In this document: one piece after another, positions 1-11,288 of the stretch
Layout of the letters: each line of letters starts with the position of its first letter
How positions within the stretch are numbered: the first letter of the stretch is position 1
NCBI GenBank assembly: GCA_029964075.1
Contig: CM057142.1
Coordinates: forward strand, 32,738,392-32,802,391
DNA length: 64,000 bases
Direction of reading: 5' to 3'
Source of the DNA: Patiria pectinifera
Lineage: Eukaryota > Echinodermata > Asteroidea > Valvatida > Asterinidae
Notes under the pieces: model-generated
Databases searched by the model: none
What the model was told of the DNA's origin: nothing
The model's input: only the letters and a program-made list of their open reading frames with translations
Translations under genes and position numbers: made by a program

Positions 1-900
1 GGGCCAATCAGGTACTGAATGATGGTAACACATCCCCCCGCACCCCCCCAAAAGTGAAGGTCGTGATGTCGGTCACGGGTCATGGACTATGAGACGGTCA
101 TGTATAGGTCTTGTTGTGGGTCGTGATGTGTCGTAGGTTATATTAGAGGTCATGGATTGTGACACGTGTCAGATTTCGTATCATGGGTTGTGATGGGGTT
201 ATGGGTTGTGAGATAGGGTTTGCGATAAGGGTTGTGATATGAAAGGGACAATACAGAAATAGTTGTGGTAGGTCATGACACGTGGTATTGGTGTGACAAG
301 GTGTTGTAATGTGACAGTGACACAAGTTGTGGAAATGGTCATTGATGGGCTGTAGGTTCTGAAAGGTATTTGACAAGAGTTGTGATATCACAGTGACAGG
401 AATCTGGACAAATCAGGATGGAGGTTTTGCACAGCCTGTAGGTCATGACGGGTATTTGGGTTGACAAAGCTCCGCCTTGGGTTGTGACTTCATAGTGTGA
501 CAGCTTGGTATGAAGGGTTACGAACATGGGTTTGTGACAGCAAGTATTTTGGCAGATTGTGACATTGACACTATTGCGATATTGACTTGACAAATGCTAG
601 TAATGTGGGTGTGACAAGTCTGGAAAGGGTCTGGACAGATTTTTTTTACATTTGACATGACAGTGCTGTGACACAGCTTGTGACTTTCTTTCTGACACAA
701 ATTTGTGACAGTGCATGTGACAAGGATGTGACAAGTTGTCAGGTCGATTGTCACACTTGTGACACAGGCTGGTCAGATTAGGGACACCAAAAGGGCCAGA
801 CTTATTTGGACGGTTTTGAGCAATCTGATAATGCATGATTGTCACACTAAAGGATTGCATGCTTGCAAATGTGACACACAGGGATCATAACACATGGGCC
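1..900. repeat. Degenerate TTGTGACA / GGTCGTGATG low-complexity array
   Basis: About 900 bases are dominated by imperfect copies of short words such as TTGTGACA, GTGACAAG and GGTCATGG, mostly in one orientation. The frames here translate to runs of His, Cys, Thr and Leu, the signature of a decayed short tandem repeat and not of a gene. It probably lies within an intron of the phospholipase C-beta gene that continues to the left, but its left edge is outside the window. Confidence 0.6.
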
Positions 901-2407
901 GTCGAAAAAATCAAAGGGGGTCTCATTATACAAGGTCAAGACAGGTTTGCATGATGTATGTTTTTTTTAGAAGCACATAAATAATAGGGTCACTGACTGT
1001 GCTGAAATACGCATCAGGAGATGTACATGTATGATTCAGGTAATGCCAAAAAAATGTTAGCGATAGCAAAATGAAGAATAAAACATGCCATGTTAGGGTT
1101 GGCAGGTATAATTTTAACTCAATCGGTCATTTACCAAAGTATTTGCTTGATATAATATTGATAAAAATAGCCTCCTGTAATGAATTTCAGCACAGTGCCA
1201 GAACAAAGAAATCCTAGAATTATGTGTCTGTGGTGACAGTACCGGTAGCTGTAGCAATCACTCATAGTCGGTATATCCACTTCCATGTCACTCTGCTTCA
1301 TTCTGTCTGGTGTCCAGACTTCAATCTCACATTATCGTCAGCATGCTTACTGTCACTGTTTCTTTGCTGTTGATTGGAGAAAAAAAAAACACCATTCATT
1401 TTGCCTGCTGTTTACGTTAGCTGTACTTTCATCACGTATGTGTACCCATTCATACCGATATTCTCCAAAATGCCGCCTCCTACATTTCTGTTGTTTGCTC
1501 GTCTCTTTCCCTCTAATGGTTGTCTTTTTTGTCCACAGATGTCGATTGTGTTTATTGTTTCTCCTCTGTAAAACTTAATCATCTCAAAACTGTTTTGTAG
1601 TAGAACTGCTGTGCTATACGAGAGTGCAATGCTAATATTTTTTAATGAAATCATGATAACATTCTAACAGCTCCATAGAATCAGCTAGTTCAGTGGAGTT
1701 GCGTGATGAGCATTAACTTCCTATTTGGCGAAAAGCATCTGTCTTAATTGTAACAAAGACCTGGGCTAACTGGGAGATTGCCAATACTGCAGGGCTGCCA
1801 ACTTTGAGAAAGAGCTGAGAATGAGAACTTGGCGATTGAGCTTGATCAGAACTAATGCGAGTGTGATACCCCAATGGCGTGGGGTTCGGGGGCCGCTTAA
1901 GGGCCCCGAAAATTTTTATATTCTAGACGCTCTGTGGTGCGATCTGAGGCAATTTCTGACCACTCTAAAAAAAAAAATTAGCAAATGATTGTCATATAAA
2001 CATTGTTTTTGAGGTGCTAACGGCATAACCAACTTCTGACTAATGTTCCCAAGACAACGCCTTCAATAACTGCTGTGACTGGGATGTACAAAAGGAACAA
2101 GAACGCTTGTTGAAAGAGTCAGTTATGCAATATTTGGAGGTCTATAAGGCTCAAATCTCCCTCTAGTTTCTTTCCTTCTATCATGTACTCAAATTGAAAA
2201 ATATACTGACCAACTTTTAATATCTAGTCTGCTATCAGCATTTTGAATTCTTTATTGGAAACAGTAGTGGCTAAAGCACTGACATTCTCATTGTTTTCTT
2301 GAAAATTTGCATCTTCAACCTTAATGCTTAAGTGTTCAGTGTAATGTGACAAGTAGTCCTAGATGTGTTGCTCGTTTTCTAGCCTTAGCTTTTCCATTTT
2401 TCCTTAG

Positions 2408-2561
2408 TTAATCAGGCATGCACATTTACCTCGGATCAGCAGATTTCCTTTTTGTTTGCTTCTCTTGGATGCCATTAAAATTTGAAAGACACTGCAGAGA
2501 GTCTAGTAAAACTTGGAAATGTCCTCTTTTCTTGTAACTTCCCAGTTGCATGCCTGATTAA
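2408..2561. mobile_element. Small MITE, TTAA-flanked, TIR TCAGGCATGCA
   Basis: A stretch of about 150 bp begins TTAATCAGGCATGCA and ends TGCATGCCTGATTAA, so the termini are inverted and both edges are TTAA. Related copies lie at about 3726-3868 and, in opposite orientation, at about 60950-61094; all share an inner stretch with poly-T and CTTCCCAGTTGCATG. The TTAA edges resemble the target duplication of piggyBac-type elements, but no transposase is present. Confidence 0.55.
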
Positions 2562-3725
2562 TGTAAAAAAATAATTGTAGTTTTCAAGTGTTGTTAATGT
2601 GTTATCTTTTCTTACTTAGCTGATTGTCGACTTTGCTTGATTCCTGCTGTAAAGGCGTACTTTCATGTTCTTGTGTGTGATTTCTTGATTTATTTGAAAC
2701 AGATTGATGTTACATTTTGATGTTTTTGTCAGCTTGACTTTATGCATGGCCTCATTCTGATGTGGCATTGTTGAATATTTGCACAAGTGTTTTTTCTTTA
2801 TATTGTCCCAAAATCTGCACTTAGTCTCACTCTAGACATATTTTCCCTCTTTATGATTTAATCCTCAAATTTCTAACATTTTTAGTTCATGTGTAGTTTC
2901 ATTTTATTTCATTTCTAAATAACAAATCTTGTTAGCCCATTGATTGAACAACTAGTATTTCACCACCGAACAAAGCAAACAATAATCAAAACATTATCTG
3001 TGCATTCACATTGGAGTGTTTCCAACAGGCTGCAAATAATGAGTGAGAAAGATTTGAATGCAACATGCATGAACTACTTTGTTCGAGTTCTACATGTGAA
3101 CATTTATCATTCATGTTAAACAAAGTCATCTTGTATTGTTTCCAATCTTAATCTGGTTTTATACCTGTTTGTATTCCTTTGTCTAACTAATGAAACACCA
3201 GAAGTACATTTGAACATAAAGAATTGGATTGGAGCATTGATCGATGTTTTGTATAAAACTGTCAAGATTTATATGTCCTGTTCCGTTTCGGTGAAGGTTC
3301 TTTTTTTTTTTGGCTACTCCTCTTTGGATTCTGAGTAGACACACTTATCAGAGTACTCTGTATTCTCTACTGAATTAACATGAAAAGTGAAATATACTCC
3401 TTCTTTTAGTCTAAAACAACCCAAGTGTTAAGGCAGGTTCATACGTTTTTCATGCAAATGCGATGCGAATTTGACGTCCGAAGCATTCGCTGCGAAACTT
3501 GCCGGAGTTGAAATGTGTTCAACTTTTGCGAATCATAGCCGAAACCTGCCCTGACAAAACAAATTTCCATTCACTTTTCGCTGAAGAACATTAACATTTG
3601 ATGAATGCTGCAACACCAATATGAGATGGCAAAGTGGACGTTAAAAAATATTGCTCCACTACACAAGGTTGTCAAAAATGTCCCAAATATGCATCCTATT
3701 TTTGTGGAGCGTATTTTTGCCTTCC

Positions 3726-3868
3726 TACAGGCATGCAATTTTCCTTTGATCACCTTATATCCTTGTTTTGACTTCACACTTATGCCATTAAAAATTGACA
3801 AACACTGTTTAAAAATCTCGTAAAGTTTGGATTTTCCTCTTTTCTGTTACTTCCCAGTTGCATGCCTG
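3726..3868. mobile_element. Second copy of the CAGGCATGCAA MITE family
   Basis: Starts CAGGCATGCAA and ends TTGCATGCCTG. The right half (TGCCATTAAAA ... CTTCCCAGTTGCATG) parallels the copy at 2408-2561. It lies about 80 bp before a PLC-beta exon. Confidence 0.5.
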
Positions 3869-3947
3869 TTTCTATCAAGTAAATATCTTGTCTTTTTATC
3901 TCGAAGTGTTCGCTAATTAACCTTTCAAATCTGTTTTTGCCGAACAG

Positions 3948-6900
3948 AGGAGATTCAGGCTGCCAGGCTAGAAGACATCAAAGATCACAAGGTTAGAAAT
4001 TGAATGTGGTTTTTAACATACATGTAGACCCCCAAAAAGTTTTGCATACTTTTTTCTCTGTTTTGTCAAAACTAGTGCAGTGCCCGTTCAAAACGTGCCT
4101 GTTTGCAACGGGCATATTGCTTGGCCTCCAGTAGACCCGCAAACGCGGCGGTATAGAGTGCAGTGCCCGTATAACAGCGCGCCATATCTACACCTCACCG
4201 TTGCGCGATCCTCCCCTTAAAAAAAATGGTCAAGGCCCACCTCACTGTTGCCCGACCCTGCCCTCCCACAAACGGTCGAGGCCCACCTGACCGTTGCGCT
4301 ATCGTCCCCTTAAAAAAATGGTCGAGGCCCACCTCACCATTGCGTGATCTTCCTCCTTCAAGAAATGGTCGAGCCCATGCAACCAACCACCATTTGCATG
4401 TGTGTTAACATGTACCTGTGGCGCGGTATAGAGTGCAGTGCTCGTTCAAAATGTGCAGCAGTGCGTGGCGCGGTCTGTATATACACGTTTGTAGGGTCTA
4501 GGCCTCCTAAAATGCTGCTTTTTTGCAGCTTCTTTAAGAACCACTCATTCAAACAACTTGACACTGGTCTGCACATTCTTGGGTGCTAAGCAATTTAAAT
4601 ACACCTACCGATTGTCAACTTCATACTGTGCCCGGTTTTGGAGATAATCGAAATACAGACAGACACACAGAGATTCATGCAATTATAGTAAGATGTATTG
4701 TATCCACCGAGCTTTAACTTCAACAGGTAAGCTGTCATGCACCCATGAGCACTTTTGTTGCTTCAAATGAAAAAGCAGATACAAAAAAAAGCAAATAATC
4801 CTACGTACTTATAAATCACCCTCGTCTTTTTAATTCCGAAATACTTTTTCTCCCAACTCTTTTAGAAATACAAGAAGGTGGTGATGCGTCTGAACCAGGA
4901 GCTGGAGAAACTGATCAAGAAGGAAGAGAAGAAACAGAGCAAGATGAAGCGGACTCACGACAAGGACCTGGTCAAGATGAAGAAGAACCACCAGAAAGCC
5001 TTCAAGTCTCTGACCAAGAAACAATGCAGCCAACTCAAGAAGGCGGCCAAGAAGGGACAGTCAGTCACCTCTCAATATTCTCTGGTTTTCTTCTTAAATT
5101 CATCTTTAATTTTTTTTTCTCAATTGGATTTGGTTTACCCATCTCAGTTCTAAGTGCTGTCACATTTTGGTTTTTTTTCCCCCAAAAATTGTCATGCATA
5201 CCTGGATGGAACTTGAACTTCCTACTAACTAGTACATTTACGGCCATCTTTATTCCCTGACCACGTAGGTCTGAGGTCAGTTGGCCAGTTTGAATCTTAT
5301 ATACCAGCAAGTACCAGAATCAGGGATTTTTGACAGAAATGTTGTCTTTTTACAAGTTTTTAGGCCATTCTGTGGTTCAAACTATAATGTAAATTTAAAT
5401 CTCCCGAATGCAAAAAGCAGAGCAAAATTAAATTTAAAAAAAATAAAAAAATAAAAATAAAAAAGTTTTTTCAACATGTGTTTTTAATACTACTGATAAT
5501 GTGTCACCATCGATTATGTTACAAAAATTGACTGTTACTGTACCACTAACTGATAATGTAGCAAGAAATTGACCGATAATGTATTAAAATGTACCACACT
5601 ATCAGTCAGTTGTTGTTACATCATCGGTCCTAACCGATAATGTAACAACAATTGACTGTTACTACACTATCCAACTTTTGTTACATTATCGGTTAGTGAT
5701 ACGATATCGGTCAATTTGTGTGACACTATCGGTTGGCGATACGTTATCCTTTGTTTACTACATTATCAGTTGTAACAACATGTCCTGTGTTGTTTGTGTT
5801 GGACTTTTAAAAGTTACTCAATTTACAATTTTGTGTGTGGATTTGCCATTTGATGCCATTTTCCTAAAACCTTGACAAATAAAGTCTTCAATCCAATTTT
5901 GGAGTCACCACTGTGCATTGCTTAACCAGAGCTTATTTTTATTGCAGAAACATTGACGAGATGAGACAACAGCTAAACGAGGTGATGGACGCTCTAACGC
6001 GAGACAAAGAGAATGAGGTAAGATGAGCCAGACTCTTTGGCCCAACCGTTGGGCGAGCCATTGAAACTTTTCTCGATCGCTGATTGGTTCCCTAGGAAAG
6101 CCTAGGGAGAAAATAAAGAAAACCTTAAACTGCTGAAACAAAATGGCCAAGACGTTAGTGCGAGTAGGCGCGCTGGTCTATTTGTTGTGCCATTAGAGGG
6201 CGCACTATTCACCGTCCACTATCGATCACTGGCGTCTTGGGCCAATTAGACTACATGAAGTTAAGCTCCAGTTTCATGCGTGATTTGGGTTGTAGAAGTT
6301 TCCTATAGTTTTTGCATTTGGCCCCCCAAAAAAGTCTCCGGTTTCTGGTATGGAGCTTGCCCCAAAAGTGGTGCGGCGACGCGGCTTTTTTTTGTGGCTT
6401 CAAATGTCAGCTGATGACTGCAAATGGTGCCCGACTAAACTTAGTGCAAATATATGGGAGTCCAGAGAGGCCACATAAATCTTATTCTCGATCATAACCC
6501 CTTCTAAAAACATGTTAAAATTGTGCAGCAGCAGAATTCCAGTCAAACCAGTGAGTTTGGCGGTTTTGAAACATCATCTTGTATTGAAAAAAAAACTTTT
6601 TCATTTTGCCGACGTGTATGGCTACGGCGACGCACGCGCATACCAGAAACCGGAGGCTTTTTTTTGTGGCCTTTTGAAGACTTTTTTATGCAAATCCTCA
6701 GATTCTGAAGAAGCAAGCGGCTCAGGAGACCGCGTTGATAGAGCTGTACAAGAAGCACTTTGCTGACGAGAGAGATTTGAAGAAAGAACACGCGGAGATC
6801 CTGTATGAGCTCCAGATGGAGTTGATGGTTGCCGTCCATGAGAAGCAGTTGGGAAAGCTGGACAGTCAGCACAAGAAGTAAGTGCCTGGATTAGGACGTA

Positions 6901-9900
6901 AATACCCCCATCTCCCTGCCTAGTTGTCAGCTGAAATGATGAAGCCATAAACTACAACTGACATTTGTGATGTAGTTGTTTTTTCATTGATTATCCAAAA
7001 TCCCATTTGCGAAACGTAACAGAAAATGGAAGATGATGAACACGAACCATGCGGCACGCATTTGTTTATTTCTGTCTTTAGGGAGGAAGTAGATTTACGG
7101 AAGAGACTGGATGAGAAGAATGTGGAGGACTTGAAGCAGATGAGTAAACGGCGAGGTGACAAACAAGAAATGAGCAGGTTGGTAATTGGACTTGAATCCT
7201 TGTCGTTCCAGGCAATTTTATAGTTTTTTTTGTCTTAATAGGTCTATTGTAATTTTCTCTTGGTATTTCAGTGATTTCATGGCTACAATGAGCTCCAATA
7301 AAGCGTAATGTTCTGGACAAAGAATAAACTCCACAGAGGGCTTCTATATTTGCAAGCATAGAGCAAAATCGGGCAAGGACCATAAGTCGTCCAGTGGTTG
7401 ATTTGTGACCTAACATATGCCTGCACACTACTAGCAACACCTGTCAATCGCTGGCCAAAACATCATCGTGAAAGGTTCTTGATCCCTGGCTACCTGCCGT
7501 ACATTATGATGCGGGGGTCTGTTGATAACCCTTGATGCAACCGTGCCCAGGAGTCTAGATCCAAATAGTCGATTAGAGTAGTCCAACCAATCTGTGTTTA
7601 AGAAAAGTTAGGCAAACCATGGTTATCCATGGTTATCCATAGTCCTCGCCCGAAATTGCGCATAGAAACAGCGCAGGAAATAGCATGATAAAGTGGAAAA
7701 AGTGCTTTATTTTCATAAAATTGAGATTTGTGGATGACTGCATATAATGTCTTACCAATTGGAATAAAGATCGTGTGATCGTGTGCACTGTAACTCACTC
7801 ATGACACACATTATCAACAAATGTCCTCCTGACTCCATTTTCTGTTTAGGTTGAGGGTTAAGGTTCCCGGGGTGTGGCACATGTATAAAACAAAGAAATA
7901 ACTAAAAACCCTCTGGTTGCTGTGTTTTTAAATCCTCGGGTTAAAAAGAGGAAATGATCATTTGTTCTTAATAGTATTTATATATGGAAGAAATAAATTG
8001 ATGCAAATTTTGAATTTTTCTCATGAAAGGTTACGACGAGAAAACCAGCAGAAATACATTCAGCAGGCAGTGCTGTCCAGACAGACGGTGAGTTTCTCCC
8101 ACATTTAAGTTGCCAAGATTCTTGAAGTTCAGCGGTTTGTTCATGGGATTATTCGGTTCTTGCAGAAAAACACTGAGGTTGAAAGGTGGCCTTTTTAATT
8201 CTTTTCTTCCTGCTATACAGTTGCATGAGATCCAGCAGAAGAAACGAGAGGAGCTGGAGACGCACATGAAGGAACTGCAGGAGGAACTCGCTGCGGAGGA
8301 AGATACGGTAAGGCACGGTGGCTGGGGTTCCGCAGTGTCAGTAGACTGCACTAAGTCTGCGTGGACTTTGTGAACAAGTACCCCCTCATCAACAGTTACA
8401 ACATTTGGGATAGCCTTGACCAAGTCTGTCAAGCCAAGCTTTTTCCTGGAACAAACTGTCTGGCAGCCGTTTTACCCTACTTGTCACGTCACACATATGC
8501 CGCGCACTTTGCCGATACGTATGCATGTACAGCGCACTTTGCCGGTACGTATACAGTACCTACCTACGTACGTACTACGTACACCCCATGCAGTCACCTC
8601 TACACGTCGCAGTTGAGGTGAAAGACAGCCTTGACACCGTGGCCAATTCCTTATGTGTTTCTTTACATTCTCGGCCGATATCGGCCGAAAATTTATGCTG
8701 CACATATTTTACACGATAGCCAATCAGAGCCCGTGCAATTTGACCCAAACAAAACAAACCACACGCACGTGTACAAAGTAGATTGACCTTCGACTGCATC
8801 ATGCAGTAGTGATGAATATTCATGTTATTGTCAGCCATTATCCAATGAGAGAAGACTATTTACCATAGCGCTTTCTTATCATCATAATAAGCATATAGCG
8901 TTGCATCAAGGCTGTCTTCCGCGTGACTCCCACGGCATGGTTATTTATTATACTGTACGTCCGTGTATGACAGTGCGAATTTGTGTCTGGGGCGTATCAC
9001 ACAGGCAGAGCGGAGCTAGCCAGGGGACTGGGCGCGGCGCGGCATATGTGTGCCGTGACAAGTTGGGTAAAACGGCTGCCAGACCGTATGTTCAGGGAAA
9101 AAGCTCGGCTTGACAGGCTTGGTCAATGCTACATTTGGGAGGGACCACTGGGAGAGATCCTAGAAGCATAGCCTGTGTGGTGTTCATAGGATGTGAAGAT
9201 GCTTAAGGTTTGTGCAAATTAGCCACACACACTTTATACCATGTACAAGCATTACATTCACTGTGTGGACTTCCCAACAAAAGAGGTCCACATAAACCAG
9301 GTAGAGGCGACATTGTGTGGACTTGCCCATGTCCACACAGTGTTTCCTCCTCTCTGGAAAACAGGTTTAGAAGCATTTTTGGGTTAGGTTTATCTGGTAA
9401 AATGAAGAGAAACACTAAAGGGAATCATAGAAAACAAAATTGGGTTGAAAGAGTTTTCAAAGTGTGAGTAAAATGAGTTTTTTCCACAGGTTTTTATTAA
9501 CTACACGAAAACAAAAGAATGTCCACACTAGGTATGTAACGTAAACATGTCTGTGCTTGGATGTGGCATATCCCTCCCACTGGAGCTCTTATGAATGGTG
9601 ACAAATAGCGCCATCTATTGTTCATGCCTGGAGTCCATTCTCAAATTTTTCTTGTGTATGAAGACAAGGAACAGGTGGCTTATGGCAAACACATGTTTAA
9701 AGGTAGAGTTCATCATTTGTCATTTGTGCTTTTTTTCATTTGAAGCAACAAAATAGCTCAAAATCTAAAGAAGGGTGCTTAACAACTAACCTGATGAAGT
9801 TTTAGCTCAAAGAATGCTGTACATTCTGAGAAAACAATATTCTGAAATCTCAATTTCAATTCAAATGTTGCCGTGTCATTTTTTGAATTGCGCCCGAAAT

Positions 9901-11288
9901 CAGCGACTGGGACAAGTTATCATTCAGCCGATTGCAGCTACGCGATGTCATGTGCTGAACTGACGAATAAAAGCAATTGCGCATGCGTATGCGTCGTGTC
10001 AACGCTTGCGCGCACTTATTCACACCTTCCCCGAATTAAACACGACCTACTAGCGGAAATTTCCAAAAATGCATCTTTAGACGCATCTTTGGAAAATGAC
10101 ATTCCTTTATTGTTTTCTTCAAAATGACAGCATGCCAGAAAGAATAATTTCACAGGGAGTTTAGTGCCATTGCTATCTTTAAACCAAGTATGCTTTCCAA
10201 CAATAATTTCGTCAATTACTTTTTTGATAGCTGCACATGATATACTCTACCTTAAAGACAAGAATTATGCATGAAGTAGGCTAACCATTGAGTAGAAGTG
10301 AAAAGGCTTTTGGCTCTTGACCCGATTCCATGCAGTGGCTAAGCAAAAAATTTTGCCCCACGAATTTATGTGACCGCAAAGTCAGCAGAGAACAATTCAG
10401 GGAACCCATTGTTACATTTTTTAAATTTTTGTTAAAAAAATGTTCTCTATGTCTTTGCTTTAACCAGTTCCATGAAATTGCGTTAAGGAAGTTTAGACTG
10501 ATTCTTTTTCGTTTGTGGTTCAACCCAAATGGCAGCATGCAGCATCACTGGATGCAGAGTACGAGACCAAGTGCCGACAACTCCTGAACGATCTCAAGAA
10601 CAACCAGTCATCGTCTGGAGGAGGACCTGTCATCATTGCCCATAGCAACGGGGTAGCAACCAGCCAAGAGCAGGTGGGTGTGGTCGGGGTCAACGGAGGT
10701 GTGGAGGTGGAGGCGGTGATCGAGACAAACCCCGAGGGAAGGTCCGACGAGACGGGGGAGATTGATCCTCCGTGCCCAGTCAAGGCGGCACAGTCATCCT
10801 CATCGTCATCACAGGATTCACCTGAGGAACGAGGGAGTTCTTCTCCCAAATCTGTTGGTGGTTCCCATCACCCGTCACCGACCAAATCAGCCGAGTCCCC
10901 ATCGGAAAGGTCGCCTCGGAAGAAACCAGTTCCGACTCCGGAGGGTTCACCAAAGAAGTCGCCCGTGAAGACGACACCTGGAGAGGGATTGCCCACTGAG
11001 AGTGCCGTTGACACGCCACAGGGGTCACCCACAAAGAGTGCCATTGAAAGTCCAGAGGGTTCGCCTAAGAAAGCTCCGGTTAAGACACCAGAGCGGTCGC
11101 CTGAAAAAGCAGCTGATGAAATCCCGGCGGGATCGTCCTCCCCTTCAAAGGGAGGAGGGAAAGTGAAAGCTAGTTCCCAGATAAACGGAACCGAGGAACC
11201 AGAACGAATTGCCTCCCCAGTGGGCGAGCCTGCTAGGAGAAGTCTGGATATGAGCAACGGAGAGCCTGAATTCATTACTCGGTTATGA
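3948..11288 (+). CDS. PLCB: Phospholipase C-beta, C-terminal coiled coil and tail (5' partial)
   Basis: Hydrolyses phosphatidylinositol 4,5-bisphosphate downstream of Gq; only the part after the catalytic core is in the window. Exons by splice phase: 3948-3991, 4866-5059, 5948-6017, 6702-6877, 7082-7177, 8030-8087, 8221-8307 and 10536-11288 (TGA), about 490 residues. The first boundary could be 3948 or 3950. The first seven exons give a charged Lys/Glu/Gln-rich helix. Segments such as LEDIKDHKKYKK, LRKRLDEKN and LDAEYETKCRQL align in order with the distal C-terminal coiled-coil domain of vertebrate PLCB1/PLCB3, which mediates dimerisation, membrane binding and Gq GAP activity. The last exon carries a low-complexity Ser/Pro/Lys region and ends in FITRL, a class I PDZ ligand as in other PLC-betas. 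X, Y and C2 domains are not in the window. It is nearer PLCB1/2/3 than PLCB4 by eye; exact paralogy is unresolved. Confidence 0.85.
4192..4378. repeat. Four-copy tandem repeat of about 47 bp in a PLC-beta intron
   Basis: Four units start CACCTSACCRTTGCG (third base variants) and end with AATGGTCGAGGCC-like words. The array is flanked by two copies of a GAGTGCAGTGCCCGTTC-like motif (about 4155 and 4430). It sits between PLC-beta exons 3948-3991 and 4866-5059. The downstream text (GACAGACACACAGAG at about 4660) looks like the 3' tail of a non-LTR retrotransposon, but no coding remains. Confidence 0.6.
5490..5790. repeat. Degenerate GATAATGTAACA / TGTTACATTATC repeat cluster
   Basis: At least ten imperfect copies of the word GATAATGTA or its complement TACATTATC are spread over about 300 bp of the intron between exons 4866-5059 and 5948-6017. 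The left part is mainly in one orientation and the right part in the other, so the cluster could fold back on itself. Confidence 0.5.
6300..6670. repeat. Inverted pair around CCGGTTTCTGGTATG in a PLC-beta intron
   Basis: The word CTCCGGTTTCTGGTATG near 6337 recurs as CATACCAGAAACCGGAG near 6640, and GCGGCGACGCGGC has a partner CGGCGACGCACGC. The two sides form a loose inverted repeat, consistent with a decayed MITE that ends only about 45 bp before the exon at 6702. Confidence 0.4.
8308..10535 (+). other. PLCB: Last PLC-beta intron, repeat-bearing
   Basis: Intron of about 2.2 kb between a GATACG|gtaagg donor and a ggcag acceptor. It contains a short tandem of GCGCACTTTGCCGxTACGTAT (about 8497-8560), a stretch with repeated TGTGGACTT/GTCCACA words (about 9265-9340) and a full MITE at 9696-10257. 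No exon was found inside. Confidence 0.6.
9696..10257. mobile_element. Family A MITE (TIR TTTAAAGGTAGAGTTCATC)
   Basis: About 560 bp bounded by TTTAAAGGTAGAG and ACTCTACCTTAAA. The interior carries GAAGTTTTAGCTC, an AAGACGCATCTTT-type palindrome (AATGCATCTTTAGACGCATC) and CAGGGAGTTTAG. A second full copy in the opposite orientation is at 57533-58018, and an interrupted copy lies at about 46430-47170. No transposase is encoded. Confidence 0.65.
10536..11288 (+). CDS. PLCB: PLC-beta terminal exon: coiled-coil end, SP-repeat tail and PDZ ligand
   Basis: This 753-bp exon begins after a ggcag acceptor in frame with HAASLDAEYETKC and closes the coiled coil within about 30 residues. It then has a long disordered tail with repeated SPxK units (SPRKK, SPKKSPVK, SPTKSA, SPKKAPVK, SPEKAA) separated by TPEG/SPEG-type linkers, and ends in PEFITRL. 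The repeats look like proline-directed kinase sites and basic patches. The tail is longer and more repetitive than those I know from vertebrate PLCB1/B3. The opposite strand of this exon is also open, an effect of base composition and not a second gene. Confidence 0.8.
   Translation, partial: HAASLDAEYETKCRQLLNDLKNNQSSSGGGPVIIAHSNGVATSQEQVGVVGVNGGVEVEAVIETNPEGRSDETGEIDPPCPVKAAQSSSSSSQDSPEERGSSSPKSVGGSHHPSPTKSAESPSERSPRKKPVPTPEGSPKKSPVKTTPGEGLPTESAVDTPQGSPTKSAIESPEGSPKKAPVKTPERSPEKAADEIPAGSSSPSKGGGKVKASSQINGTEEPERIASPVGEPARRSLDMSNGEPEFITRL

Larger units (their letters stand above)
901..3947 (+). other. Probable intron of the PLC-beta gene, no exon recognised
   Basis: No conserved coding stretch was found. 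The region is AT-rich with poly-T tracts. It holds two members of a small CAGGCATGCA/TGCATGCCTG inverted-repeat family (2408-2561 and about 3726-3868). Because the first recognised exon at 3948 starts inside a coding sequence, this stretch is inferred to be intron. Confidence 0.5.

Noticed and set aside
1285..1654. Overlapping frames near the left end that might be an upstream PLC-beta exon
   Set aside because: Cys/Leu/Phe-rich translations with no resemblance to PLC catalytic or C2 domains; T-rich intron sequence explains them.
3605..3823. Frame of 72 residues just before the first PLC-beta exon
   Set aside because: Overlaps the CAGGCATGCAA MITE and is not in phase with the exon at 3948.
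10868..11275. Open frame of 135 residues antisense to the PLC-beta terminal exon
   Set aside because: It mirrors the low-complexity SPxK coding exon (Gly/Pro/Ser-rich antisense). The plus strand is supported by the coiled coil, splice phase and PDZ end.
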